A stretch of 44,698 bases of DNA from an uncultured Bacteroides sp. (GTDB lineage Bacteria; Bacteroidota; Bacteroidia; Bacteroidales; Bacteroidaceae): NCBI GenBank assembly GCA_949292025.1, contig CASEYC010000003.1, positions 1-44,698 of the forward strand, read 5' to 3'. A program made the translations under genes and the position numbers. The notes beneath the pieces are model-generated. The model was not told the origin of the DNA and ran no database searches. It was given only the letters and a program-made list of their open reading frames with translations. This document shows, in pieces, positions 37,203 through 44,698 of the stretch; position 1 is the stretch's first letter, and the number at the start of each line of letters is the position of its first letter.

Positions 37203-39299
37203 TCAACTGATGGCCGCCCAGTTGACGTTCGTCTTGCGGAGGGCTTTGAGTTGCCGCCAGAGGATGTCGTTTTCGGGCCGTTCGCCGTTGGGGTCGTTGT
37301 CCACCACGCGCTGGGCCACCTCGCGCACGTATTGCAGGAGTTGCCCGTCGCGGGCGATGTCCGCAATTTTCAGGTCGAAGGCGATGCCGCTCTGCTGGGT
37401 GCCTTCCAAGTCGCCGGGGCCTCGGAGTTTGAGGTCGGCTTCGGCAATCTCGAACCCGTCGTTGGTGCGCACCATGATTTCCAGCCGCTTGCGGGTGTCC
37501 TCGGCCAGCTTGTAGCCGGTCACGAGGATGCAGTAGGATTGGTCGGCTCCGCGCCCCACCCTCCCCCTGAGCTGGTGCAACTGGGAGAGACCGAAGCGTT
37601 CGGCATTTTCAATGACCATCACCGAGGCGTTGGGCACGTTGACGCCCACCTCTATCACCGTGGTGGCCACCATGATTTGCGCCTCGCCGGAGGCAAAGAG
37701 CTGCATCTGGGCGTCTTTCTCGGCGGGTTTCATCTTGCCATGCACCTTGCAAACCCGGCAGTCGGGGAAGGCCGCGCAAATCAGCTCGTAGCCCTCCTCC
37801 AGGTTCTTCAGGTCGATTTTTTCGCTTTCCTTGATGAGGGGGTAGACGAAGTACACCTGCCTGCCCTCGTCAATCTGCTTACGCACGGAGCGGTAGAGGC
37901 TCTCGCGCCGGTTGTCGAACTGGTGGATGGTGGCAATGGGCTTGCGTCCGGGAGGAAGCTCGTCGATGACGGACACGTCCAGGTCTCCGTAGAGGGTCAT
38001 GGCGAGCGTGCGGGGGATGGGCGTGGCGGTCATCACCAGGACGTGCGGCGGCCGGTCGTTTTTCGTCCACAGGCGCGAGCGTTGCTCCACGCCGAAGCGG
38101 TGTTGCTCGTCTATCACCGCCAAGCCGAGGGAAGCGAAGTTCACAGTGTCTTCTATCAGGGCGTGCGTGCCTATCAGGATGCGCACCTCGCCCGTGAGGA
38201 GGCCCGCGAGGATGGCTTCGCGACGTTTCCCCTTGATGGAGCCGGTCAGCAACTCCACACGGATATCCATGCCTTTCAGAAAGTTGCAGATGGTTTCATA
38301 GTGTTGGTTGGCCAGGATTTCGGTGGGCGCCATCATGCAGGCTTGGTAGCCGTTGTCCAGGGCCATCAACATGCTCATCAAGGCCACCAGCGTCTTCCCG
38401 CTCCCCACGTCGCCTTGCAGCAGTCGGTTCATCTGCCTCCCCGAGCCGAGGTCGCGCCGGATTTCCTTCAGCACCCGCTTCTGCGCGCCCGTCAATTCAA
38501 AAGGCAGATGCCTGGAGTAAAACGTGTTGAACACCTCGCCCACCCTGCCGAAGACGTATCCCCGATAGCGCCGCTGGCGGTCTTTGGCATAGCGCAGGAT
38601 GTTGAGCTGGACATAAAACAGTTCCTCGAACTTCAGGCGGTATTGCGCCTTGCGGAGGGCATCGGCATGGGCAGGGAAGTGGATGTTGCGCAAGGCGTCG
38701 GTCAGGGGCATCAGGTGATGCTCGGCCAGGATGGCGGGCGACAGCGTCTCGGGCAGCGGCTCGTTGACTTGCTTGAGGAGGTTGGCCATCATCTTCTCGA
38801 TGGCCCGGGAGTTGAGGGAGCTTCGCTTCATCCGCTCCGTGGTGTTGTAGTAGGGTTGGAGGCCCATCGAAGAGAGAGTGACCTCGGACACCTCGTCAAT
38901 GTCGGGATGGGGGATGTTGAACCGCCCGTTAAACGGATTCGGCTTGCCGAAGACGATGTACTCCTGGCGCACCTTGTACTTGCCTGTGATGTATTTGATG
39001 CCTTGAAACCACACCAAATCCACGATGCCCGTCCCGTCCGAGAAATGGGCTATCAGGCGTTGTCCCCTGCCCTCGCCCGCCAACTCGAAACTCAGGATTT
39101 GGCCTTTCAGTTGGATGTAGGGCATATTGCCGTCTATCTCGCGGATGGCGTAAATCCGGCTTCTGTCCACATATTTGTAAGGAAAGTAATAGAGGAGGTC
39201 GTGCATGGAGAAGATGCCCAGCTCCTTGTTGAGCAGGGCTGCACGCTGGGGGCCTACACCCGTCAGGTATTTGATGTCGCGCTTCGTCAAGTCGAGCAT
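37203..39299 (-). CDS. recG: ATP-dependent DNA helicase RecG
   Basis: The 698-residue protein has the N-terminal wedge/OB region (TGVGPQRAALLNKELGI, helix-hairpin-like; the OB part about 60-160), then SF2 helicase motifs: Walker A GDVGSGKT (296-303, Lys302), DEQH at 397-400, VMTATPIPRTLAMT, and motif VI QLRGRVGRG. Family length is ~690. It remodels stalled replication forks and Holliday junctions. It is last in the pdxJ-exbBD-tonB-PfpI-ispD-recG run, 6 bases after ispD. Confidence 0.97.
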   Translation of the reverse strand: MLDLTKRDIKYLTGVGPQRAALLNKELGIFSMHDLLYYFPYKYVDRSRIYAIREIDGNMPYIQLKGQILSFELAGEGRGQRLIAHFSDGTGIVDLVWFQGIKYITGKYKVRQEYIVFGKPNPFNGRFNIPHPDIDEVSEVTLSSMGLQPYYNTTERMKRSSLNSRAIEKMMANLLKQVNEPLPETLSPAILAEHHLMPLTDALRNIHFPAHADALRKAQYRLKFEELFYVQLNILRYAKDRQRRYRGYVFGRVGEVFNTFYSRHLPFELTGAQKRVLKEIRRDLGSGRQMNRLLQGDVGSGKTLVALMSMLMALDNGYQACMMAPTEILANQHYETICNFLKGMDIRVELLTGSIKGKRREAILAGLLTGEVRILIGTHALIEDTVNFASLGLAVIDEQHRFGVEQRSRLWTKNDRPPHVLVMTATPIPRTLAMTLYGDLDVSVIDELPPGRKPIATIHQFDNRRESLYRSVRKQIDEGRQVYFVYPLIKESEKIDLKNLEEGYELICAAFPDCRVCKVHGKMKPAEKDAQMQLFASGEAQIMVATTVIEVGVNVPNASVMVIENAERFGLSQLHQLRGRVGRGADQSYCILVTGYKLAEDTRKRLEIMVRTNDGFEIAEADLKLRGPGDLEGTQQSGIAFDLKIADIARDGQLLQYVREVAQRVVDNDPNGERPENDILWRQLKALRKTNVNWAAIS

Positions 39300-39305
39300 A
39301 GGCCG

Positions 39306-39962
39306 TCAGAGCAAAGCTTCGGCCACGCGGAGATCGAAAGGCGTGGTGATTTTGATATTCTCGCGGTTGCCCTCGGTCAGGGTGACGGGCACTCCCAAGG
39401 CTTCCACCACCGAGGCATCGTCCGTAAACGCCGGAGAGTAAGGTTGTCCGTATGCCCTTTTCAGCAACTCCGCATCGAACACTTGGGGTGTCTGCACCAA
39501 GCGGTATTCCTCCCGGTTGACGGTCAGGCTTCCCCCGTCCGCCAAGTGGCGCACGGTTTCCACCACAGGTATGACAGGCACCACGGCTTTCTTCGTGGCA
39601 GCCAAGGCATAGCATCGGGCAATGACCTCTTGCGACACGAAAGGCCTCACCCCATCATGCACTCCCACCCGTCCGGGAGCCTCCACCCACGCCAAGCCGT
39701 TGCGCACCGAGTGGAAGCGCGTCTCGCCTCCGTCGGCCACCCGGTGGGGCAGTGAAAAATGATACTCCGCGCACAACTCCGCCCAATAATCCTGCTGGCT
39801 GTGCGGGAGTACCACTATGAGTTGCATCGCCTGACTGTAGGCATGAAAAGCCTCCAGCGTGCGCATCAGCACGGGTTTCCCTCCGATGGGGAGGAATTGC
39901 TTGGGGATGTCCGTCCCCATGCGCAGGCCCTTACCTCCGGCCACAATCAGTGCGTAATCCAT
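39306..39962 (-). CDS. ispD: 2-C-methyl-D-erythritol 4-phosphate cytidylyltransferase
   Basis: The 218-residue enzyme has the nucleotidyltransferase loop [18 protein letters not shown], the conserved [10 protein letters not shown], and [11 protein letters not shown] and [14 protein letters not shown] near the C-terminus. It makes CDP-methylerythritol in the MEP isoprenoid pathway. The RMG-x-x-x-PKQF arrangement distinguishes it from general sugar nucleotidyltransferases. It starts 13 bases after the PfpI/DJ-1 gene stop. Confidence 0.95.
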   Translation of the reverse strand: MDYALIVAGGKGLRMGTDIPKQFLPIGGKPVLMRTLEAFHAYSQAMQLIVVLPHSQQDYWAELCAEYHFSLPHRVADGGETRFHSVRNGLAWVEAPGRVGVHDGVRPFVSQEVIARCYALAATKKAVVPVIPVVETVRHLADGGSLTVNREEYRLVQTPQVFDAELLKRAYGQPYSPAFTDDASVVEALGVPVTLTEGNRENIKITTPFDLRVAEALL

Positions 39963-39975
39963 AGGCGACGGCGGC

Positions 39976-40524
39976 TTAGCGCAGGCACATGGCCTCTTCC
40001 AGTTCCTTCACTTTCTCCTTGCCGCAGAGGTGCTCCACCAACGCCAAGGCGAACTTCATGCACGCGCCGGGACCTTTGCCGGTGATGATGTTGCCATCCT
40101 TCTCCACCATCGCGCCCGTATATTCGGCACCTTCCAGGTATTTGTCGAAACCCGGATAGCAGGTGGCTTTCTTACCTTTCAGCAAGCCCAGGTTGCCCAA
40201 CACCATCGGGGCGGCGCAGATGGCGGCGATGTTCTTTCCTTCCTGACCGAAGCGCACCAGCAACTTGCGCAAGTCCCCACACTCGTTCAGGGTCGTCGCG
40301 CCGGGCAGCCCGCCGGGCAATACCAGCATCTCGGCATCAAAGAAGTCGCAATTCACGATGTTCTTGTCGCACAACACGGGCACTCCGTGGGCGCCCTTTA
40401 CTATTTCATCTTCGGTCACGGTCACCATCTGCACCTGCACGCCTGCGCGTCTCAGGATGTCCACGGTGGCAAAGGCTTCCATTTCCTCGAAGCCATCGGC
40501 AAAGAAAACATAAACTGTACCCAT
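39976..40524 (-). CDS. DJ-1/PfpI family protein
   Basis: From the ATG at 40524 the protein has 182 residues. It has the DJ-1 features GFEEMEA (Glu16) and the nucleophile elbow [11 protein letters not shown] (Cys103), with GATTLNECG and the C-terminal TGKGPGA. The length and motifs fit the DJ-1/YajL branch (deglycase- or chaperone-like roles have been proposed and disputed). A good Shine-Dalgarno (complement of 40533-40538, AAGGAG) sits 8 bases before this ATG, ruling against the in-frame TTG at 40530. Confidence 0.9.
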   Translation of the reverse strand: MGTVYVFFADGFEEMEAFATVDILRRAGVQVQMVTVTEDEIVKGAHGVPVLCDKNIVNCDFFDAEMLVLPGGLPGATTLNECGDLRKLLVRFGQEGKNIAAICAAPMVLGNLGLLKGKKATCYPGFDKYLEGAEYTGAMVEKDGNIITGKGPGACMKFALALVEHLCGKEKVKELEEAMCLR

Positions 40525-40532
40525 AATCAATT

Positions 40533-40538
40533 CTCCTT
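40533..40538 (-). promoter_or_regulatory. Shine-Dalgarno that fixes the DJ-1/PfpI start
   Basis: The minus strand reads AAGGAG 8 bases before the ATG at 40524. Strong SD sites are uncommon in this phylum. Confidence 0.6.
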
Positions 40539-40540
40539 AT

Positions 40541-41350
40541 CTATTTTAGGTTAAAATAATACGTGATTGTCCCTACTTGGTTGTTCAGTCCGTCCACCGC
40601 GTTGAACCTGGCCTTGCGGGCCGCGTCCATCGCCGCCTTGCGCAGGGCGGGGTTGACGGTGTTCGTCTGCTTGTTAATCTCCGTGGCTATCACCTGTCCG
40701 GCGGGGTTCACGGTGATGGTCACCACCACGCGCCCCTCGTCCTGCACGTTGTACACGGGCCGTGGCAATCCGCCCGCACCGATGGAGCGTCCGCCCAGGT
40801 TGAATTCTCCATAGCCGCCCACACCTGTCGAAGCTCCCGTCTCGGCATTGCCCGCGGGGCTTCCCTGCAGGCCTTCACCCGTCTGTGCGTCGCCCCGGCT
40901 CTCCATCTTGGCACCCTTGCCAAAGGCACCCGCCACCCGGCGACGGGCGGCTTCCTCCGCCTCGCGGCGCTCGCGCTCGGCACGTTCTTCGGCCAGCCGG
41001 CGAGCTTCCTCTGCCTTTTCGGCTTCGGTCTTTTCGGGCTTCACGGATTCCTCGGGTTTGCTTTCAGGGGTCAGGGCCACGGTTTCCTCCAGGTCTTGGG
41101 TAATAAGTTCCTGCTCCACGGCCTCCGGAGGCACGATTTCCTCGACGGGCATTGTCTCCACCTCCACCAGCGAGGGGTCAGACCATCCCGATGCCTGGGG
41201 CACATCGCCCAGCATCACGGGCACGCCGCTCTCTTCCTGCGGCTCGGGCAGCGTGAAGCCCATCAGAAACAGGAAGATGATGAAAGCCACGTGCACCAGC
41301 ACGGCCCCCAGCAAGCCTATGTATTTTCCTTTTTTCTTCGGATCCGTCAT
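40541..41350 (-). CDS. tonB: TonB family energy transducer
   Basis: From the ATG at 41350 (269 residues; GTG at 41362 is an alternative) there is one N-terminal membrane helix (LLGAVLVHVAFIIFLFLMG). A long Glu/Lys/Pro-rich periplasmic spacer follows, with an AEEARRLAEERAERERREAEE charged helix. The C-terminal TonB-type domain (about 180-269) has GRVVVTITVNPAGQVIA and KARFNAVDG. It transmits proton-motive force from ExbB/ExbD to outer-membrane TonB-dependent transporters such as SusC proteins. It follows exbD by 33 bases. Confidence 0.9.
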   Translation of the reverse strand: MTDPKKKGKYIGLLGAVLVHVAFIIFLFLMGFTLPEPQEESGVPVMLGDVPQASGWSDPSLVEVETMPVEEIVPPEAVEQELITQDLEETVALTPESKPEESVKPEKTEAEKAEEARRLAEERAERERREAEEAARRRVAGAFGKGAKMESRGDAQTGEGLQGSPAGNAETGASTGVGGYGEFNLGGRSIGAGGLPRPVYNVQDEGRVVVTITVNPAGQVIATEINKQTNTVNPALRKAAMDAARKARFNAVDGLNNQVGTITYYFNLK

Positions 41351-41383
41351 GGCATGTGACACCTATTTATAATATAACATGGT

Positions 41384-41800
41384 TCACTCCGCTTCATCAG
41401 GCGGGCGCGTGGCCAGCACCATCTTGAAGTGGTTCTCGTTGGCAATGTTGAGCACCTTCACGATTTCCCCGTAGGGCACGGAGACGTCGGCATAGAGGGC
41501 CACGTACATCTCCGGCTCGCGCTCGGCACATGACTGGAGGAAAGCGGGCAGTTCGTCCAGCGACACGGGTTGCTCGCGGTCGTTGCCGAAGGCGGCGTAA
41601 TAGTTCAGCTCCTTGTCAATGATTACGCGCGTCAAAGGTTTGGCGGAGGTCTGCTCTTTGCCTTGCGGAAGCAACACCTTTATGGCGTTGGGCGACACCA
41701 CCGTCGACGTAATCATGAAGAATATCAGCAACAGGAAGATGAGGTCCGTCATGGACGCCATGCTGAAGGTGGGCGATATTTTGGCTCTACGTTTTAACAC
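41384..41800 (-). CDS. exbD: Biopolymer transport protein ExbD/TolR
   Basis: The 138-residue protein has one membrane helix (about 17-37) with the proton-carrying Asp19 in SMASMTDLIFLLLIFFMI, then a periplasmic domain (VLLPQGKEQ...YVALYADVSVPYGEIVKVL). It starts at GTG (41800): a stop codon lies in frame just upstream, and the expected MLKRRAKISP N-terminus begins exactly there. It is 25 bases after exbB and forms the ExbB5-ExbD2 motor. Confidence 0.94.
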   Translation of the reverse strand: MLKRRAKISPTFSMASMTDLIFLLLIFFMITSTVVSPNAIKVLLPQGKEQTSAKPLTRVIIDKELNYYAAFGNDREQPVSLDELPAFLQSCAEREPEMYVALYADVSVPYGEIVKVLNIANENHFKMVLATRPPDEAE

Positions 41801-41825
41801 GGGTTTGTCTGTTTACGGGTTTACA

Positions 41826-42542
41826 TCAATTGGCAGGTTCGTTCAGCAGGTCCATGAAAGCCATGGTCTTGCCCTCCATCTTGTTCACCACCCCGTCCAC
41901 CAGGGTCACCAAGTAGTTGTAGGCGAACATCATGATGATGCCTACTATCAGGCCGCCCACGGTGGTGATCATCGCCTCGTAGATGCCACCGGAGAGCAGG
42001 GTGATGTCGATGTTGTTGCCGGCATTGGCCATCTCGAAGAACGCCTTCACCATGCCCGTCACCGTGCCAAGGAAGCCCAGCATCGGCGCGCCTCCGGCTA
42101 TGGTGGCCATGATGGTCAGCCCTTTCTCCAACTTCGCCACCTCGATGTTGCCCACGTTCTCAATGGCGGCCTGCACATCGTTGACGGGACGCCCCAGGCG
42201 GGTGATGCCCTTCTCGATCATGCGGGCCGAAGGAGTGTTCACGCTGCGGCAATAGGCGATGGCCGCCTTGATTTCGCCGCCCAGGATGTAGTCCTTTATC
42301 TTGTCCATGAAAAGCGGGTCTTCCTTGCCCGCCTTGCGGATGACATAATTGCGCTCGAACAGGATGTAGAAGCCTATGAGCGACATCACGCCCAGCACAA
42401 TCATGATCCAGCCGCCCTTGACGGCCATGTCCCACAAATTCATCTCTTGGGCAGCCTCCACCGGGGTCAGCACCGGATTGGCTCCCGCCATCGTCTCGCT
42501 CAGCGAACTGGCCGCCTGGGCCAAAAGCATCATCATGTCCAT
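41826..42542 (-). CDS. exbB: MotA/TolQ/ExbB proton channel family protein
   Basis: From the ATG at 42542 the protein has 238 residues. A hydrophobic N-terminal segment is followed by a membrane helix (GGWIMIVLGVMSLIGFYILFE) and a cytoplasmic loop with the conserved GITRLGRPVNDVQAAIENVG. Two C-terminal helices follow (IAGGAPMLGFLGTVTGMVKAF and GGIYEAMITTVGGLIVGIIMM in part). The TTG at 42548 is not preferred. It lies 2 bases after pdxJ. It energises TonB. Confidence 0.94.
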   Translation of the reverse strand: MDMMMLLAQAASSLSETMAGANPVLTPVEAAQEMNLWDMAVKGGWIMIVLGVMSLIGFYILFERNYVIRKAGKEDPLFMDKIKDYILGGEIKAAIAYCRSVNTPSARMIEKGITRLGRPVNDVQAAIENVGNIEVAKLEKGLTIMATIAGGAPMLGFLGTVTGMVKAFFEMANAGNNIDITLLSGGIYEAMITTVGGLIVGIIMMFAYNYLVTLVDGVVNKMEGKTMAFMDLLNEPAN

Positions 42543-42544
42543 AA

Positions 42545-43258
42545 TCAAAGCAAACAGTTTTTATACTCCTGGATGGTGCGTTGCAGGCCCAGGTACAAGG
42601 CGTCGCAAATCAGCGCGTGCCCTATCGAGACCTCGTCCAGCCAGGGAATGTTTTTATGAAAGAAATTCAGGTTCTCCAAGCTCAGGTCGTGCCCGGCGTT
42701 CAGGCCCAGGCCCAACCGGCGCGTCACCTTGGCAGCCTCCACGAAGGGGGCAACGGCCTCCTCGGGGTTCTTGGGATAGGCGGTGGCATACGGCTCGGTG
42801 TACAGCTCCACCCGGTCGGCGCCTGCCTTGGCGGCATATTCGATCATCTCCGCATCGGTGGAGACAAAGACGGACGTACGGATGCCCGCCTGCTTGAAGG
42901 CATCGAGCACCTCGGCCAGGAAGGCTTGGTTTTCCTTCGTGTCCCATCCGGCGTTCGACGTCAGCTGCGTGGGGCTGTCGGGCACCAGCGTCACCTGGTG
43001 GGGCTTCACCTTCAGCACCAGGTCGATGAACTCGCGCGAGGGATAGCCCTCGATGTTGAATTCGGTGCGGAGCAAGGGACGCAAGGCATAGACGTCGCTC
43101 TTGCGGATATGGCGCTCGTCCGGACGGGGATGCACCGTAATCCCGTCTGCGCCAAAGCGTTCGCAGTCTTGTGCAACTTTCAACACATCAGGCACATTGC
43201 CACCGCGCGCGTTGCGCAGCGTGGCCACCTTATTGATGTTTACACTCAGTTTAGTCAT
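42545..43258 (-). CDS. pdxJ: Pyridoxine 5'-phosphate synthase
   Basis: The 237-residue TIM barrel starts [20 protein letters not shown] and has [50 protein letters not shown] and EVSIGHALI, which are the PdxJ phosphate-binding and catalytic loops. It condenses 1-deoxyxylulose 5-phosphate with 3-amino-2-oxopropyl phosphate to pyridoxine 5'-phosphate. It is first in the operon with exbB, exbD and tonB and divergent from nadK. DXP is also the feeder of the MEP pathway served by ispD further down. Confidence 0.97.
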   Translation of the reverse strand: MTKLSVNINKVATLRNARGGNVPDVLKVAQDCERFGADGITVHPRPDERHIRKSDVYALRPLLRTEFNIEGYPSREFIDLVLKVKPHQVTLVPDSPTQLTSNAGWDTKENQAFLAEVLDAFKQAGIRTSVFVSTDAEMIEYAAKAGADRVELYTEPYATAYPKNPEEAVAPFVEAAKVTRRLGLGLNAGHDLSLENLNFFHKNIPWLDEVSIGHALICDALYLGLQRTIQEYKNCLL

Positions 43259-43280
43259 AATTCTGGGTTATAGTTCGCGG

Positions 43281-43288
43281 CAAAAGTA
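43281..43288 (-). promoter_or_regulatory. -7 box of pdxJ-exbBD-tonB operon
   Basis: The minus strand reads TACTTTTG, a perfect TAnnTTTG box, 22 bases before the pdxJ ATG. The -33 box is not recognisable at 20-base spacing. Confidence 0.55.
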
Positions 43289-43365
43289 CAAATAATAGTG
43301 ATACCTTGAGTGCATTCTGCAAAAAAAATGCCATCTTTGCACCCCGTTAAGTAAAGACAAGGAAT

Positions 43366-44235
43366 ATGAGATTCGCCCTATTCGGTAACACCTACCAAGC
43401 CAAGAAGTCCCTCCACGCCGAGCAGTTGTTCAGCCTGCTGGAGCGGCACAAGGCCGAGCTTTGCATCTGCCGCGAGTTCCACGACTTCCTGACCCGGGAC
43501 GTGCGCCTGCCCCTGCCCCGCCTCGAATTGTTTGACGATGACCGCTTCCAGGCCGACATGGTCATCAGTCTGGGCGGTGACGGCACTTTCCTGAAGGCCG
43601 CCAGCCGCGTGGGCGACAAAGGCATCCCCATCCTGGGCATCAACACGGGCCGCCTGGGTTTCCTGGCAGACATCTCGCCCGAGGAGATGGAGGACACCTT
43701 CGACGAATTATACGACCACCGCTACCGCATCGAGGAGCGCAGCGTGCTGCAACTGAGGTGCAACGACCCGCGCCTGACGCGCGAACCCTACGCCCTGAAC
43801 GAAATCGCCGTGCTGAAGCGGGACAGCTCGTCGATGATTACCATCCGCGCCAGCGTGGGCGGCATGCCCCTCGCCACCTACCAGGCGGACGGGCTCATCG
43901 TGGCCACGCCCACCGGCTCCACCGCCTACTCGCTCAGCGTGGGAGGCCCCATCATCGCGCCGGACAGCAAGACCATTGCCCTCACCCCCGTGGCGCCGCA
44001 CAGCCTCAACATACGCCCCATCGTCATCTGCGACGACCGCGAAATCACCCTCGACGTGGAGAGCCGCAGCCACAACTTCCTCGTGGCCATTGACGGGCGC
44101 AGCGAATCGTGCCGCGAGACCACCCGCCTGACCATCGCCAAAGCAGCGCACACCATCAAGGTGGTGAAGCGCGTCAACCACCGCTTCTTCGACACCCTGC
44201 GCAACAAGATGATGTGGGGGGCGGACGTGCGCTGA
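43366..44235 (+). CDS. nadK: NAD kinase
   Basis: The 289-residue enzyme has the catalytic [13 protein letters not shown] (GGDGT 70-74, Asp72), [12 protein letters not shown], the conserved [10 protein letters not shown] and [21 protein letters not shown]. It phosphorylates NAD to NADP with ATP. It is divergent from pdxJ; a weak CATCTTTG box lies at 43332-43339. No terminator hairpin is obvious after its stop. Confidence 0.97.
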   Translation: MRFALFGNTYQAKKSLHAEQLFSLLERHKAELCICREFHDFLTRDVRLPLPRLELFDDDRFQADMVISLGGDGTFLKAASRVGDKGIPILGINTGRLGFLADISPEEMEDTFDELYDHRYRIEERSVLQLRCNDPRLTREPYALNEIAVLKRDSSSMITIRASVGGMPLATYQADGLIVATPTGSTAYSLSVGGPIIAPDSKTIALTPVAPHSLNIRPIVICDDREITLDVESRSHNFLVAIDGRSESCRETTRLTIAKAAHTIKVVKRVNHRFFDTLRNKMMWGADVR

Positions 44236-44299
44236 AAGGGAGGAAAACGACAACTTTGTAAACCGCTGATAATAAGCATACTGCAAAGACAGCATGAAT

Positions 44300-44334
44300 A
44301 AATGGAACAACAACGTGAAAAAATGGGACAACAA
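44300..44334 (+). repeat. 14-base direct repeats, 21-base phase, upstream of promoter
   Basis: AAATGGAACAACAA (44300-44313) and AAATGGGACAACAA (44321-44334) differ at one base and are two helical turns apart. They end 13 bases before the -33 box. A related TGAATAAacaATGGAACA lies across 44391-44408. A transcription factor site is possible. Confidence 0.5.
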
Positions 44335-44347
44335 AACTCCCCAAACC

Positions 44348-44379
44348 CTTGGAAGAAAGCGGGCACATTCTTATCTTTG
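44348..44379 (+). promoter_or_regulatory. Promoter of the unit at the right end
   Basis: CTTG (44348-44351), 20 bases, then TATCTTTG (44372-44379) fits the -33/-7 consensus with one -33 mismatch. It would start RNA about 10-15 bases before the ATG at 44401. Confidence 0.6.
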
Positions 44380-44400
44380 CGGACGTAAAGTGAATAAACA

Positions 44401-44589
44401 ATGGAACACTACGCACACCTAACCCCCACGCACCCCTCGGCACCGGCTGCCGACGGCCGTCGCCGCACCCCCAGGACGGGAACGGCAGCCCTGCACGCGC
44501 GTGAAATTTCCCCCAAAAACACCGCTAAAAACTTGTGTATGTGCGGATTTTGTGTAAACACACAGACTCACCGCGCGTCAATATACTAA
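44401..44589 (+). CDS. Possible short Cys-containing leader peptide
   Basis: This is a doubtful 62-residue ORF just downstream of a good promoter. The first half is Pro/Arg/Ala-rich and looks non-coding (a perfect 12-base palindrome CGACGGCCGTCG lies at 44451-44462). The second half, KNLCMCGFCVNTQTHRASIY, with a CxCxxC motif, is more distinctive; an internal ATG at 44539 would give a 16-residue peptide. It precedes a lipoprotein gene start. It could be a regulatory leader peptide or simply untranslated leader RNA; I do not recognise it. Confidence 0.25.
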   Translation: MEHYAHLTPTHPSAPAADGRRRTPRTGTAALHAREISPKNTAKNLCMCGFCVNTQTHRASIY

Positions 44590-44642
44590 ATATTTCCTGT
44601 AAAACAAGCACTTACTTATCTTTTTATTTCCCCCGTATCGTC

Positions 44643-44698
44643 GTGGCAGTGCTCCTGCCGCTCCTGTTGCTCACGGCCTGCAGCCGCGAGGATGACTA
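44643..44698 (+). CDS. N-terminal fragment of a lipoprotein (cut by window end)
   Basis: The last 56 bases read VAVLLPLLLLTACSREDD in frame from GTG at 44643, a lipoprotein signal with lipobox LTAC. The acidic run just after the Cys (SREDD) resembles the lipoprotein export signal for surface exposure described in Bacteroidetes. The start is uncertain: no ATG occurs in this frame back to the stop near 44535, so GTG 44643 or an upstream GTG would be used. The family cannot be told from this fragment. Confidence 0.55.
   Translation, partial: MAVLLPLLLLTACSREDD

Larger units (their letters stand above)
44236..44400 (+). other. Intergenic control region downstream of nadK
   Basis: This stretch has no convincing gene. 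It holds two 14-base direct repeats (44300-44313 and 44321-44334) and a promoter (44348-44379). A 28-residue ORF (44302-44388) spans the promoter and is probably not a gene. Confidence 0.5.

Noticed and set aside
37025-37366. 113-residue minus-strand ORF overlapping the recG end
   Set aside because: It overlaps recG in another frame and crosses the inverted repeat; no domain or signal recognised.
37056-39755. 899-residue plus-strand ORF
   Set aside because: Antisense to recG and ispD, both with full motifs; no domains of its own.
43332-43339. CATCTTTG as the nadK promoter
   Set aside because: One mismatch in the -7 box and no -33 box at proper spacing; mentioned only in the nadK entry.
44302-44388. 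28-residue ORF starting MEQQREKMGQQ
   Set aside because: It spans the promoter boxes, and its apparent MEQQ/MGQQ repetition is explained by the DNA direct repeats.

Overview
The window looks like a stretch of a Bacteroidales chromosome, most likely Bacteroidaceae. Three things point there: repeated promoter boxes of the form TTTG-N20-TAnnTTTG, housekeeping gene neighbourhoods typical of the phylum, and host-glycan enzymes with lipoprotein or Sec signals. The DNA is clearly GC-rich for this group, which also creates very long antisense ORFs. I see no transposase, phage gene, CRISPR array or integrase, and no convincing pseudogene. Family assignments come from reading motifs by eye; no search was run.

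Layout. (1) 1-600: an HU-like DNA-binding protein and a strong bidirectional hairpin. (2) 612-5195, minus strand: a tetR-fabG-rluA-S9 peptidase operon with ATGA coupling at its end. (3) 5357-18670: a glycan-degradation cluster. It has a lipoprotein GH20 hexosaminidase (+), a second, divergent-type GH20 (-), and a plus-strand operon GH29 fucosidase - GH2 beta-galactosidase - two serine-type sulfatases. Together these could strip GlcNAc/GalNAc, fucose, galactose and sulfate from sulfated host O-glycans. No SusC/SusD pair, dedicated regulator or sulfatase-maturing enzyme is in view. (4) 18745-18920: a lone initiator tRNA-fMet with its own promoter and terminator. (5) 19099-26828 (+): dnaN, DEDDh exonuclease, coaBC, recN, rlmB-type methyltransferase, a protease-like/TPR protein that lacks catalytic residues, and ridA. 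The ridA 3' end overlaps that of convergent folC.

(6) 26796-29475: folC (-) and a PIN-PhoH ATPase (+), divergently transcribed. (7) 29550-35949, minus strand: a small two-helix membrane protein coupled to a malic enzyme-PTA fusion, then folE, a SPOR protein, tpiA, a DoxX-like membrane protein starting at TTG, and a DUF1599-like protein. (8) 36059-36916: an M23/LysM peptidase. (9) 37203-43258, minus strand: pdxJ-exbB-exbD-tonB-PfpI/DJ-1-ispD-recG, so the TonB energising complex sits in an operon with cofactor and isoprenoid genes. (10) 43366-44235: NAD kinase. (11) 44236-44698: a region with a promoter, helically phased direct repeats, a possible short Cys-rich peptide, and the start of a lipoprotein cut by the window end.

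No single unmistakable new system stands out. The best leads are the SusCD-less sulfoglycan cluster with unusual modular enzymes, a family of related long hairpins between genes, the protease-like protein with Tyr and Leu at catalytic positions, and the leader region at the right end.
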